From the NCBI GenBank assembly GCA_022316685.1, contig JAKJHU010000838.1:1-64000 (forward strand): DNA of 64,000 nucleotides, read 5' to 3'. This stretch comes from Progne subis subis (lineage: Eukaryota; Chordata; Aves; Passeriformes; Hirundinidae). Below, in pieces: positions 42,863 to 54,689 of this stretch. A program made the position numbers and the translations under genes. Each line of letters starts with the position of its first letter. Position 1 is the stretch's first letter. The notes under the pieces were generated by a model. That model was not told where the DNA came from and ran no database searches. It was given only the letters and a program-made list of their open reading frames with translations.

Positions 42863-43963
42863 AAAGAATGTAAAATAATTCTCCAGGTCAGGACCTGGGA
42901 ATTGCTTTAGAAGAGACAGAGACCTATCAGCGAGTTAGTTAGAATATTGACATCTATTCTAACCACTGAAATTGTTAGCTGCGACTTTGGGAAGTACCAT
43001 AAAAAACCCCTTGATTTCCTGTAGGTGGGGTTTTTTCTTTCTTCCTTTGGCCAGAGAGAGACAGGTAACATCGAGCTGGGCCTACTGCTCCCCACTTTTT
43101 GGGGGGGAAGCTGGCCTGAGGCCTGGCCAGATTCCATCGGCTCCCGGGTGAAGGGGGGGAAGGAGAAGTTGCTGTCTTGTGGCAGCCGCTTTCTTCGGGT
43201 TTCCTTGGAGCAGAGAGGGATCTCTGCTGGGGCCCTGATAAGAGCTATGGGCACTGTTTGGGCCGAGGCCACTCCGATTTGCACTGAGGGGTGGGCTGAA
43301 AGGGCATTTATGATCTTGCCTGAGTTTTTTTCCTAAACTGCCTGGGTGCTCTAATTTCTAATGTTTCTGCGTGAGTTTTTCTTTATCAGCTCGGCCTTGA
43401 ACAACTAACACTACAAGCTACAGAGAGTGAGAAACAAAAACTCTGAGCAGATTTAACTCTTTCTTAGCAACATGAAGCTTCCAGAGCTTACCCCTTCTCT
43501 GAGAGAGTAAAGAAAGACAGAGTGAACATAAAGAACAACAGCATGAAGTCAGTAGCAAGAGTGAAACGGCTATTAAGACAGAGAGTTGAAGAGTTAGTTG
43601 TTCTATTCTTACTTGAGCCATGGAAATGAACTCTATATTTAGGTCATTCCTGTAAATCATGGGAAAGATATGCATTTGGGGAGATGATTGTTTTTTGTAT
43701 AAATTTAAGCAAAAGTGTTTGTGATGGACTAAGTAATATCCTATAAGATGCTTGAACAGAGAAAGATGAGAAGCCCCCTGCGCCAGTGAAGAAATGAGAA
43801 GATATCTCTGTACCTTGAAGTGAAAAATCCTTTGCTTTGGAGTTATTTATCTTTAAAAAGTGACACCCCAGTATGCAAAAGTCTAAAACCCATGACCCAT
43901 AAGCAGCTTGGGAAACTGCTCCTGGGAGGGTCACAAAGGCAGGTTTCTCCGGGCCGTTGTTTT
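42863..43963. other. Unassigned sequence
   Basis: No repeats shared with the window and no convincing coding frame. Short frames at 43025-43336 (plus) and 43644-43985 (minus) have no recognisable domain. Confidence 0.5.
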
Positions 43964-44289
43964 TGTGACAGTTTAAAACCCACAAGAGAACTGTTCTAAG
44001 TTGTCAGTGGGATCCATGACTCAAAAGGATACTCTTCCCCTAATGAATTGATAAAAGACAATTATCAGATAATGAAACTGACTGAAAATTACAAGTTTTG
44101 TCTCTTTATGTTGTTTTGTAAAAAAGTGAACAGTATGTAAGGAGAGGGAAAAGGTTTTTTTTAAAGTTTCATTCCATTTTAGTTTTTTTCCAACCTTCTG
44201 TTTTTCTATTCTTTTAGTGTAAGTTAATAAACTATTTGTTAATTTTAAGGTTAAGCCTGCTTTATTTTTCTCCTAGTCTCTCTCTCACA
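43964..44289 (+). repeat. Small LTR, copy 1
   Basis: TGTGACAGTTTAAAACCC ... TCTCTCTCACA, 326 bp, aligning with 54360-54689. Shared blocks are TGAAACTGACTGAAAAT, TTCTATTCTTTTAGTGT and TTAATAAACTATTTGTT (polyadenylation signal near 44225). Similarity continues weakly ~50 bases past the end, so the exact boundary is uncertain. Confidence 0.65.
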
Positions 44290-44384
44290 AAAAGAGTAAG
44301 TACCAAGACCAAAATTTAGTGAATGTGAAACCACTACATTAAGTAGTTTTTCTGCCCGGTTTGAAATTAAACCTTTGACACAAG

Positions 44385-45150
44385 TCCAGCCCCACACCCC
44401 AGCTCACCTTGCCTCCAAGAAGCATCAACACATTGCCTGTGTCCTGTTCCTGCAGGCCCTTGCCAGCAGTCTCTCCCAGCCACCACTGCCCCTGCTCTTC
44501 CATGCTCTGGCCCACAAGCTGCAAGTTCATTTGCTCCCTGGGCCACTGCCTCAGCCCCAAGCCAGGCCCAGGCACTTTCCCGAGACCTCTGCCGTCACTG
44601 CAATGCTCGCAGCTCCCAGGCGACTGCAGCTCCAGGAGCCTTCTGGCACAACTCCCGGGGATGCCCAGCCTGCCACTCTTGGCCTGTCTGGGCAGGGCAG
44701 GGGCCTGCACTCCATGATCCTGCTGCCTCCCTCCCAGCTCGGCCTTCGTGTCTCCTCCAGGTGCTGCCAGTGCTCTTGGGGCTGGGCAAGGAGTGGCACA
44801 GCCCCAACGTTCCCCTCTCTGGGACATCACTGTGCTGGCAGCTCCAACGTTCCATGCCTTGGACATGCTCCAAGGGAAGTGTCCAGAGCCACACCCAGTC
44901 ATCAAACTGACAGCCACTGAGCACCCCGGCCTGTGCTGATGTGCAAACCTCTGCACTCAGCTCGAGCAAGGTCCTCCGGACCACCTCCACAGTGCCACAG
45001 GCAAGTGGGACATAGACTTACAGAGCTCTGTCCAGAGCCCACAGGGAAAGAGCAGAAAAGAAAAAACACAAACAACAACCAAAAGAACCCAACAACAAAA
45101 CCCACCAAGAAAAAGGCCACTCTGCCCCCAGCACAGCTGCTACCTCCTTC
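44385..45150 (+). repeat. Dispersed repeat R, copy 3
   Basis: Matches R4 from CCAGCCCCACACCCCAGCTC to AAAAAGGCCACTCTGC, including the A/C-rich linker (45055-45115). It has one copy of the 40-bp internal unit. All frames over it are GC-bias open frames. Confidence 0.85.
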
Positions 45151-45625
45151 CGAATTTTCAGCTGCACTAACACACAGCACAGGAGACTGCAAGCAATGAC
45201 CATTCCTCAGGCACATCTGCTGCACAAGCAGCTTGAGGACAGCCTAGTGGAAGGACTCTTCTCATCCCAGTGGAGAATGCCCCCTTGTCTTTCTCCCTTT
45301 CTTTGCTAGAACCAGCCGCCCTTACTCTCCCAAGCATCCACTTTTCCACCTCAGCCCTGCTACACAATTGCTACAAGCACCAGCACCCACCCAAAACTGC
45401 CTCTTGCTTGCCCACCCCCTACTCCAACACCCCATCCCCGCTTTCAATTCCTATCCCTCCCAACTTTCTCAAACCCAATCACACTGCAATCCCCACATTA
45501 CACCGCTCCATGCCATGCCATGCCACACCACACCACGACACGTCTTCAGGCCACCAAATGCCCTGCAACCAGCCCTTGCACATTTCCAGCCATTCCAGGC
45601 CAGACGCAGCTTTTCTGCCCACTCT
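45151..45625. other. Unassigned C/A-rich sequence between R3 and R4
   Basis: Contains simple CA/CCA-rich runs (45480-45545). A 240-codon plus frame spans it and R4 but shows no domain and follows composition. Confidence 0.5.
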
Positions 45626-46499
45626 GACCCAGGGCCCCACCACCCTCCCAGGGAACAACTCCAGCCCCACACCCCAGCTCACCTTGCCTCCAAGCAGCGT
45701 CAACACATTGCCTGTGTCCTGTTCCTGCAGGCCCTTGCCAGCAGTCTCTCCCAGCCACCACTGCCCCTGCTCTTCCATGCTCTGGCCCACAAGCTGCAAG
45801 TTCATTTGCTCCCTGGGCCACTGCCTCAGCCCCAAACCAGGCCCGGGCCCTTTCCCGAGACCTCTGCCATCACTGCAATGCTCGCAGCTCCCAGGCGGCT
45901 GCAGCTCCAGGAGCCTTCTGGCACAACTCCCGGGGATGCCCAGCCTGCCACTCTTGGCCTGTCTGTGCAGGGCAGGGGCCTGCACTCCATGATCCTGCTG
46001 CCTCCCTCCCAGCTCGGCCTTCGTGTCTCCTCCAGGTGCTGCCAGTGCTCTTGGGGCTGGGCAAAGAGTGGCACAACCCCAACGTTCCCCTCTCTGGGAC
46101 ATCACCGTGCTGCCAGCTCCAAGGTTCCCCTCTCTGGGACATCACCGTGCTGCCAGCTCCAAGGTTCCCCTCTCTGGGACATCACCGTGCTGCCAGGTCC
46201 AACTTTCCATGCCTTGGACACGCTCCAAGGGAAGCGTCCAGAGCCACACCCAGTCATCAAACTGACAGCCACTGAGCACCCCGGCCTGCGCTGATGTGCA
46301 AACCTCTGCACACAGCTCCAGCAAGGTCCTCCGGACCACCTCCACAGTGCCACAGGCAAGAGGGACATAGACTTACGGAGCTCTGCCCAGAGCCCACAGG
46401 GAAAGGGCAGAAAAGAAAAAACACAACAACCAAAAGAACCCAACAACAAAACCCACCAAGAAAAAGGCCACTCTGCTTCCAGCACAGCTGTTACCTCCT
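45626..46499 (+). repeat. Dispersed repeat R, copy 4
   Basis: The most complete copy, ending TTACCTCCT where the E LTR begins. At the matching point R3 continues CTACCTCCTTCCGAATTT, so the LTR inserted inside R or right at its edge. Confidence 0.85.
46085..46204. repeat. 40-bp internal tandem repeat of R4 (three copies)
   Basis: TTCCCCTCTCTGGGACATCA units start at 46085, 46125 and 46165. R1 has about two such units; R2 and R3 have one. Confidence 0.9.
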
Positions 46500-47362
46500 T
46501 GTAAGAGTCTGTCTGAAGTTCCCCTCATTTGCCTCACGATTGTCATAAGGACCCCGAGGACCCCACTGCAGTTCTGGCCTGCTCAAGGTGGATGCTTGAC
46601 AATCATCTGCAGGTGCATTTTCCTGTGTCACCACGCCACAGTACACGGGCTTTGAGCAGTGTAATGGTAGTTCTGTACCTGAAGATTGTACCTGCTTCAC
46701 GGTCCCTGCTTCACGACAATAGCCTATGAATTTCACCACCTCTTAGCTAAGTGGACTTTCTGGGGTAACTTTGGGGGTCCCCCACGGAAAATCCTTCATC
46801 TGCTTTGCAACCACCGTGACAGACAGAGATCAAAACCCCCTTGCAAGGACTGAGATTGAGACCCCTATATGAAGCCCCTCTCAAGGACTGAGACATGAGA
46901 CCCCGATAACCCCAATATAGGGGGCTGGGGCTGACTCAACCAAAGCGAGATGTTTGCCTGGAGGCGTGATCGTTGGACCAAGAAGACAATGGCTCTCGCT
47001 TACTGCTAAGAACATGAACTACCTGTTCCCCCTTGGGAGCTTCAATACATTTACCTGTTCCCCCCGTGACTGAGGACTATAAAAAAAACCCCTGAGTTAA
47101 CCAGAGATTTGGAGAGACTCTCCCCGATGTGACAGGCGGACCCATCGACCGGACCACGAGGACTCCGTCTCCACGTTTGGTAGCTATATCCCCCCTTTCC
47201 TCTATCTCTCTCTCACTCTTAATCCCTCTATCGTATTTGCTATGGTCAATCAATAAAAGGTGCATTTGTTTTAATGCTGAAATCCCCTCTGTGTTGTGTT
47301 TTGCACTCTGAGATCAGTAAACGAATCATCACGACCCCCGCTTGTACGAGCGGATCGTGACA
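46500..47362 (+). repeat. 5' LTR of E
   Basis: TGTAAGAGTCTGTCTGAAG ... GAGCGGATCGTGACA; polyadenylation signal in TCAATCAATAAAAGGTG near 47248. It is followed by TTAAATTGGCGTCACGGACA, which places a candidate primer binding site (TGGCGTCACGGACAGGAT) at about 47369-47386. Confidence 0.93.
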
Positions 47363-47809
47363 TTAAATTGGCGTCACGGACAGGATTCTGATAGACGGAG
47401 GGGTTTGCAGGGTTGTGTGCAGTCTGTAATAGGGGAAGGATGTTTCGCTCCAGCTGCACCTAGCCTGTCATTCCCGAAAGAGTTGAACAGAGCTAGAAAG
47501 CAAGGGGGGTGACTCGAATTTCCCACAAACTGCACACGCCTAAGTGATAAGCACCCCCATACTCAATTGAGGGTTCTGTCTTCAGAATTTCACAAAAGAT
47601 CTCTTAGTGCAAAAAGGGGAAACTGTTTTTGTGTTTGTGTGTCTCTGGACTGTCTGGGAAGGAAGAGACAACCTGAAGAAACTAAGCAGGGCCTCCCAGG
47701 CAGATTTTGTCTCTTCACCCACTCAGGGAAGCCAAGGGAGACACAGCCGAGCTCTGTGTGTGTGTAACTAAGTATTTCCTCCCTGTTGTGGTTTTGATCC
47801 CTTCACAAA
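47363..47809 (+). other. Leader of E
   Basis: Primer-binding-site candidate at the start, then non-coding sequence with a short GT run (47620-47640) up to the gag ATG at 47810. No convincing splice donor was identified. Confidence 0.6.
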
Positions 47810-50452
47810 ATGATTGAAAATCTTAGTACAAAAGACAAAGCTGCACATTATGCAGTACTTGCTAAACACAATGCCAAGCCTTCTCTGGGAGGAGAAGAGT
47901 GGGCACAATGTAATTGGTTTAATTTGGAAAATATTATTGATAGAGTATGCTCTTTACAACATGAAACAAAATTTAAACTGGGCAAAAACAAAACTATCCT
48001 CTGCTCAGTTTTGGGAGCCTGTCTTTCAGCAGCTGTAGAAAGTCTCTTTAAGCGAAGAAGTGAGGAAAAAGCTATAATAGACTCCCTTCCAAACCTAGTT
48101 GAAATTTTGCAAAAACAATTAAATGAAGAAAGGAATGAGATCTATGCACTGAGAGCTGCCCTTAGAGAGGAACGTGTTAATAACTCCTATAATGTTGATT
48201 CCTCTATGGAAACAGAGGAGAAGGAAACTCCTCACATTAAATAAATTTATCCCCATAAGGAACTTGAAGCAGTCAAAAACTGCGGGGAAATCTGCTGTCC
48301 TCACTTGAGACCCTTGGTTAAAACAGAATACAATTACATAAATGATGAAGATTTTGAACCACATATCACAACCAAACATATACCATACAGCACTACTGAA
48401 TTGGCTAAGCTAAAAAAGGAATACAGCCGCCTCCCACAAGAATCAGAGACAGAGTATGTCTTCCGAGTGTCCCTCACTGGTGGAGATCAAATTAAATTAA
48501 CTGAACACGAGGCTAATGGATACTGGGGACATGGAGTTTTCTTAACAACAGGTGATAAGCGTGACGCTTGGTCCCTAACACAGCGCGCGGCTTTTTGGGC
48601 CGGGGGAATAAATCCTCTGGAAAGGGGAGACCCCTTAGCCATAGCTCCTACCCCTGACCAACTCCTAGAAAGCATTCAAAAGGCCGCCTGTCTGCAAATG
48701 ATCCATGAAAAGAAATTGATTCCTGGTTTTGAATCCCCGATGCAATTACCAGTGAAACCAGAACTCATGACCCCTTTAATTTGGGGGCTTCCAGAATCAC
48801 TCAAACCTACAGCAATCACTTTACAAAAGACCATAATGGCATTAGGTCCTGTGGAAAGGCTGGATAGATTCCTTGGAAACCCAAGCAACCAAACTGGATC
48901 TACCGATCCTGGGTTTGCTCCATATTCAATCCCCTCTCAGCTGCCAACTTCTCAATCTGATTCATCTGCCAGTGATCATAAAGTTTGGACTGGGAGTCAG
49001 CTTGCAGCAGATCTCATTAATTACAGTAAAAAGTATGGACCTGTAAAAACCCCAGAGGACACTTTTATTAGGCTTTTCCAAGGGTACAAACATTCCCTCA
49101 CCCTAGCTCAGGATGCCCAAGAGTTAGAAAATATACCCATAGGTCACAATGTAGCTGTCTATCAACACATTGATGATATCCTTGTGGGAGGAGATGAAAT
49201 AGAAGAAGTGGGAGATGTCCAACAGAAAATAATCTCTCACTTAGAAAGCCTGAATTTACAGATTCCATCTGAAAAAATCCAAAAACCTTCCCAGGAAGTG
49301 AAGTTTTTGGGAATTTGGTGGAAAGGAGGTATGACATGTATTCCACCGGATATCCTAACCTCTTTAGATCAGATTAAAATGCCTGAACACAGGAAAGATC
49401 TTCAGCAAGTCCTAGGACTATTAGTGTTCTGGAGAAAACACATTCCAGATTTCTCAATAATTGCTAGGCTCCTTTATGGCTTGCTGAGGAAAGGGGTGAA
49501 ATGGGATTGGATCCCTTCTCAGGAGGAAGCAATTCACTTGCTGATTTTTGAAGTAACAGCTCATCAAGCCCTGGGCCCTATTCATCCTACAGACCCTTTC
49601 CATGTAGAATGGGGATTTGCCTCCTCAGGGCTATCTGTACACATATGGCAGCAAGGTCCTCAGGGTCTGATGAGATCTGCTGGTTTTTATTCCCACAGTT
49701 TCAAAGACACTGAAACAAGATATACTACCTGGGAAAAAGGATTGTTTGTGGTTAGCTTAGCTCTCATAGAAGGGGAGAAGGTTGCACAACAACAACCAAT
49801 TGTCTTGAGAGGCCCTTTTGAAGTTATTAAAACAGTCACTACTGGGACTCCCCCACCTGACGGGGTGGCCCAGGGGGCCTCAGTAAGAAAGTGGTATGCT
49901 CAGATGGAACATTACTGTAACATCTTCTCAATAACTGAAGAAGCTGTGAAAGGTGTGAATGATAAATGGGCAGTAAATGGGTGCCACAAAGTCACTGCTT
50001 TTTGTCCTACACCTCCAAGCATAATTCCCTCACCACAGGGACCTGATGATCCTAAGAATCCTGCACATTACCCTGGACAACCTGCTCTGGTGGACCTCCC
50101 TACTGTAGGGGCAGTACCCCTAGTGCTGAAAATCCCTCTGAATAATTATGCATGTATAGTCTTTGATGCCCGAGGGAAAGAGCATCAGATAAATTACACG
50201 CTGGACAATTCCATCATTCTAATCTTCTGCCTCTTAGTGGCAGATTTTGTTGTGTTTGCTTTTCACAGGAGAACTCCGAGGGACATTAAAGATCATCTGA
50301 ACCATGATAAGACTAGTGATACTTTCCTGTATCCTAGCACAACCCCATGGCCAGAATTTTTCGGAATGGCCTTGGTCCCAAGCTTTTGTTCACTCTACCA
50401 GATCCATGGGAGATGTGGAAAATTTAAACCTATCAACTCTTGTTATGCATGA
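47810..50452 (+). pseudogene. gag-RT fusion frame of E
   Basis: One reading frame, broken by a single TAA (48242-48244). The first 144 codons include a helical Glu/Lys/Arg-rich segment (LVEILQKQLNEERNEIY), possibly a coiled coil. From 48305 a 715-codon frame carries capsid-like sequence (RLDRFLGNPSNQTG). Near 49050-49090 it passes directly into RT (QGYKHS, then YQHIDDILVGGDE near 49160) with thumb and connection (FLGIWWKGG, LGLLVFWRKHIPDF, RKGVKWDW) and an RNase H-like tether (TRYTTWEKGLFVVSLAL). The catalytic YxDD reads HIDD. The RT thumb and connection style is ERVL-like. The last ~50 codons are out of phase with the overlapping env. Confidence 0.8.
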
Positions 50453-52172
50453 AAATCAGATATACACTAGGCAGGAATGGGAAACACAAAAAACCTGGCA
50501 GCTTCCAGGGATAGTGGGGGAAAAAGGTAGTATAGGGTGTCAAATGATTAATGGAACCACCTATAGTAAGGCAATCTCAATCAGTGTTCGGACAAACCAA
50601 ACATATAAGCACAAAGATGTCTGCACACATCCAAGCATACAGGACTGTTGGAACAATTTCACACTGCCACAAACAGTAGAAGTAGTTTGTCTGTGGGCCA
50701 AAAATACTGAAGGGCTTTCTTTCAAGTTTAAAATAAATATCACAGCCCAATCTACTACAGCTCATACCACCACCACTCCAACCCAACCACTGGTTATGCT
50801 TCGCTTTGGACGTTAAGAGAAATAACCGGTGTTATGGGAACAGGACTGGGAATTCTAAATACTATTAATGAATAAATTGGCTGCCAGAACTAGAGATTTG
50901 ACTAAATTACAACAACCACTACAGTCGTCCTTATTGGCGTTGGGAACATATCAGTGGTTGTTATCAAACATATTACCAAATTGGGAAAAGGTAAATGTAA
51001 AAGATCATAAATTGATAATTGATGCACTCAATGCTACACAAAACAATGTTTCTTTGGCCCTCAGCTGCATCCAAGCTCAACTGTGGATGCAGTCAGTTGC
51101 TGCCTCTATTATAAGAGAAGGTGAAGAAAGCACTTTCCCTACTGAAATTCGGAAAATAATTTGGGACAATGCCACTGACTTTGAAAGAGAATTCCAATCC
51201 TGGTGGAACTTAGTAAATTTTACTTACAACCCCATTACAAACATAGCCACAGCATTTGCGTTAACCATACGTAATGCCTCAGGTCATTTGATATTCCCTA
51301 TCATTGCACTAGGATTGAATTATGATGGAGCTATTCTCTATCCTTCAGAGCATAGGGAATGGGCCCGCCAGATTGCTGAGAAATGGCAAATTGTTAACTT
51401 AGAATCCTGTATTGTCTGAGAACAACAAGGGTTTATCTGTGAAAGTAATGCAATTATAGCTCAAGATATTTATCTGGATACAGAGCAAAATATCTGTCAT
51501 TTTGAAATTCATCCCAATGAGGCCCCTGGAACAGTCCTTATATATATAGGTAATGGATGTGCATGCTTTAGAACTATTTGTGATATAGTATTTGTAGAAA
51601 ACATAGTAGTAGACACTAAAAATCATTCAAACTTCTGTGCTTGCAATTTTACTAAAATTACAGGATGTGATTTTTCTTATAAAGCTCCAGTTACTTCTCA
51701 TTACCTTTTGCAATCGAATTATACATTGATTCACAAACTATCACCTACTCCCATTGGAATGAACCTAACTTTGGTAAAGCAATTGTTGCTTCACCAGGAC
51801 TTAATAGAAATTTTGGAAAAGATCAAGAAAGATGGGCAGAAAACCCTGATAACTGTTCATCATATTGTGAAAGAAATACCTCGTGATTATAGAAAGGGTA
51901 AGGAAAGCTGTCGAGCACAGGTGGTGGGATGCTCTTTTTGGGTGGTCACCTACTGCCACAAGTGCCTTGAACAAATTGTGTCATCCTATCATTGTCCTTT
52001 TGATTTTAGTTCTAATTGTTTTTTTTTTTTTTTTCCAGCAATCTTATTCATTATGAATTGGAGAATGATGAAACGGTTAACACGGTTGACGTCCATAATT
52101 AATGCTCATAACCTGGCAGATATTCTCTCCCCTATGGACATTCCCAAGACTATTGACACAAGGCGATTATAA
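50304..52172 (+). pseudogene. env of E
   Basis: Starts MIRLVILSCILAQP (signal-peptide-like), overlapping the end of the upstream frame. The surface subunit has several N-glycosylation sequons. A fusion-peptide-like GVMGTGLGILNTI occurs in another frame near 50830-50865, so indels flank it. A heptad region follows (KLQQPLQSSLLALG, LALSCIQAQLWMQS), then a TGA at 51417, a Cys-rich ectodomain (NGCACFRTICD, NFCACNF), a charged helix and a hydrophobic segment interrupted by a T run (52020-52034). About 620 codons in total. It encoded a class I fusion glycoprotein and is not intact. Confidence 0.78.
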
Positions 52173-52503
52173 AATTTGAATGTATATTTTGAAATTATTT
52201 CCTTTTGTAATCTTGTGAAAATTACTTTTGATTTTTGTGATTTGTTTTGAAAGAATTATTTTAATTAATATTGATTGTTTTAATTGTTTTGATTAACTGT
52301 GATTTGTTTGATAATCTGAATTAATATTATTGTTTCCTTTTCTACTTTTCCTTTTCCTTCTTTTTCTCCCTCTCCCTCTCTACATACTACCTCTGTTTCT
52401 CGGGATATACTACCAACGTTGATGAGTCCTGAAGACTTCACAACGCCACTATGGAACCCTGCTGAAGAAGATCTCTTGAAGACAATCGTGAGTCACGGGG
52501 TGA

Positions 52504-53385
52504 TGTAAGAGTCTGTCTGAAGTTCCCCTCATTTGCCTCAGAATCGTCATAAGGACCCCGAGGACCCCACAGCAGTTTTGGCCTGCTCAAGGTGGATGTT
52601 TGCCAATCGTCCGCAGGCGCATTTTCCTGTGTCACCACGCCACGGTACACTGGCTTTGAGCAGTGTAATGGTAGTTCTGTACCTGAAGATTACACCTGCT
52701 TCACGGTCCCTGCTTCACGACAATAGCCTATGAATTTTCCCACCTCTTGGCCAAGGGAACTTTCTGGGGTAACTTTGGGGGTCCCTCATGGAAAATCCTT
52801 CATCTGCTTTGCAACCACCGTGACAGACAGAGATCAAAACCCCCTTGCAAGGACTGAGATTGAGACCCCTATATGAAGCCCCTCTCAAGGACTGAGACAT
52901 CAGACCCCGACAACCCCAATACAGGGGGTGGGGGCTGACTTAACTGCAGCGAGATGTTTGCCTGGAGGCGTGATCGTTGGACCAAGAAGACAATGGCTCT
53001 CACTTAACTGCTGAGAACATGAACTACCTGTTGCCCCTCGGTGGCTTCAATAGATTTACCTGTTCCCCCCGTGATGGAGGACTATAATAAAAACCCCTGA
53101 GTTCACCAGAGATTTGGAGAGACTCTCCCTGACGTGACAGGCGGACCCATCGACCGGACCACGAGGACTCCGTCTCCACGTTTGGTAGCTATATCCCCCC
53201 TTTCCTCTATCTCTTTCTCTTTCTCTATCACTTTCTCTCACTCTTAATCCCTCTATCACATTGCTATGGTCAATCAATAAAAGGTGCACTTGTTTTAATG
53301 CTGAGTCCCCTCTGTTTTGTGTTTTGCACTCTGAGATCAGTAAACGAACCATCACGACCCCCGCTTGTACGAGCGGATCGTGACA
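52504..53385 (+). repeat. 3' LTR of E
   Basis: 882 bp, same ends as 46500-47362; differences include a longer CT-rich stretch (53205-53235). The 330 bp between env and this LTR are AT- and pyrimidine-rich and non-coding; the usual G-rich polypurine tract is weak (CACGGGGTGA). Confidence 0.93.
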
Positions 53386-54130
53386 CTGTGATATACTGGG
53401 AGAGACTGGGAGCCATGAGGATCGTCCTGGAGGCTATTGTGGTCATACTGTTATTTACAGGGAGCAACTGGGATCACACTGGGGGCCACTGGCATCATAC
53501 TGGGAGTGACTGGGACTTTCTGTAAGTGACTGGAATAATACTGGGAGTGGCGACAATCATGCTGGAATTCTAGTGGGACTGATGGGACCTTGACTGGTGG
53601 TTACTGGGAGCTCCCAGACCCCTGCTGGGAGCCAGCTGTGCTCACACTGGGAGAAACTGGGCTGCATGCTGGTGACAACTGGGATGTACTGGCAGTGACT
53701 GGGATAAAACTGGGGGACACTGAACCATGCTGAGGTAACCAGGAGTGCCTGGCAATGACTATGAGAATGTTCAGGGCAACTGGGATATACTGGGAGTGCC
53801 TGAGACCATGCAGCTGGTGACTGGGACCACACTGGGAGCCACTGGGAATGTGCTGGGAGGAACTGGGACTACGCTGGGGGAAACTGGGGGCAAGGGTGAG
53901 TGACTGGGGCCCTGCTGGTAGAAACTAGGATTGTACTGGACTCATACTGGGATGGTACTGGGAGTGACTGGGGCTATGCTAGGAGCAACTAGGAGAAATA
54001 GGAACACACTGGATGAAAATGGGAGCAACTGGGACCATGCTAGGGGCAAATTGCATCACAATAGGGCATGACTGGGCTCATACTGGGAGTGCTGGGGAAA
54101 ATGGAACCACATGGGGTGAGCAACTGGGCT
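53386..54130. repeat. ACTGGGA-type minisatellite
   Basis: Short phrases such as ACTGGGAGTGACTGGGA and CATACTGGGAGTG recur every 20-40 bases across ~740 bp, with irregular spacers. The repeat is strongly G-rich on the plus strand and starts exactly at the end of the E LTR. From 54131 to 54359 the sequence is GC-rich without repeats or a credible gene. Confidence 0.85.
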
Positions 54131-54359
54131 CACACTGGGAGCAGCCACTTCCAGCACCGGGACCCCCAAACCCCTTTCCCGGCCATCCCGCCCCTCCAGC
54201 CCCAGCACCCCCGCCGGGGTGCCGCCAATCCCAGGGGTCCCCAAATGCCAAGGGAGCCTCTGAACTCCCCTCAGCGCTGGATCTGCTGCAGGCAGGGGGG
54301 CACCAGCACTCGGCCCCACCCCACCATCACAGGGGGCACAAACGGGGCAGGGGCAGATG

Positions 54360-54689
54360 TGTGACATTAAGAGCCACTGGATTATTTTGTGTTGTAGCGT
54401 CTGCATGAACTCTCTAGAGAGACTCTTCTGATAAAGTAATGAGTGATTTTGTCTAAATAGTGAAACTGACTGAAAATCACAAGTTGTGTCTTTCTATGTT
54501 GTTTAATAAGAAAGTTGTAAGTTTGTAAGGGGAGAAAAGACTGTTCTAAAGTGTCATTCTGTTTTAGTTTAAGTCTTCTTTTTTCTCAACTTTTTTTCCC
54601 ATTCTTTTAGTGTGTTAATAAAACTATTTTTGTTCACTTTTAAGCTTAAGCCTATTTTGCTTTTTCTCTCCTAATCTCTCCCTCCCACA
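54360..54689 (+). repeat. Small solo LTR, copy 2
   Basis: TGTGACATTAAGAGCC ... CTCCCTCCCACA, 330 bp, same family as 43964-44289, with polyadenylation signal TTAATAAAACTA near 54615. No internal retroviral genes follow. Confidence 0.65.

Larger units (their letters stand above)
46500..53385 (+). mobile_element. Provirus E (ERVL-like RT, with env)
   Basis: Plus-strand provirus with 863- and 882-bp LTRs, leader, gag, a fused RT half and env. The part between gag capsid and the RT YxDD region (nucleocapsid, protease, RT fingers) is missing, and no integrase HHCC/DDE core is visible. Outer flanks CTCCT and CTGTG do not match as a duplication. Confidence 0.88.

Noticed and set aside
45270..46294. 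Long plus frames (240 and 308 codons) over R4
   Set aside because: They cover repeat R and C/A-rich sequence. Several overlapping frames are open at once, as expected from base composition.
47363..47400. Assigning a tRNA to the primer binding sites of E and C
   Set aside because: The sites start TGG in the right place, but I cannot match them to a tRNA without a search.
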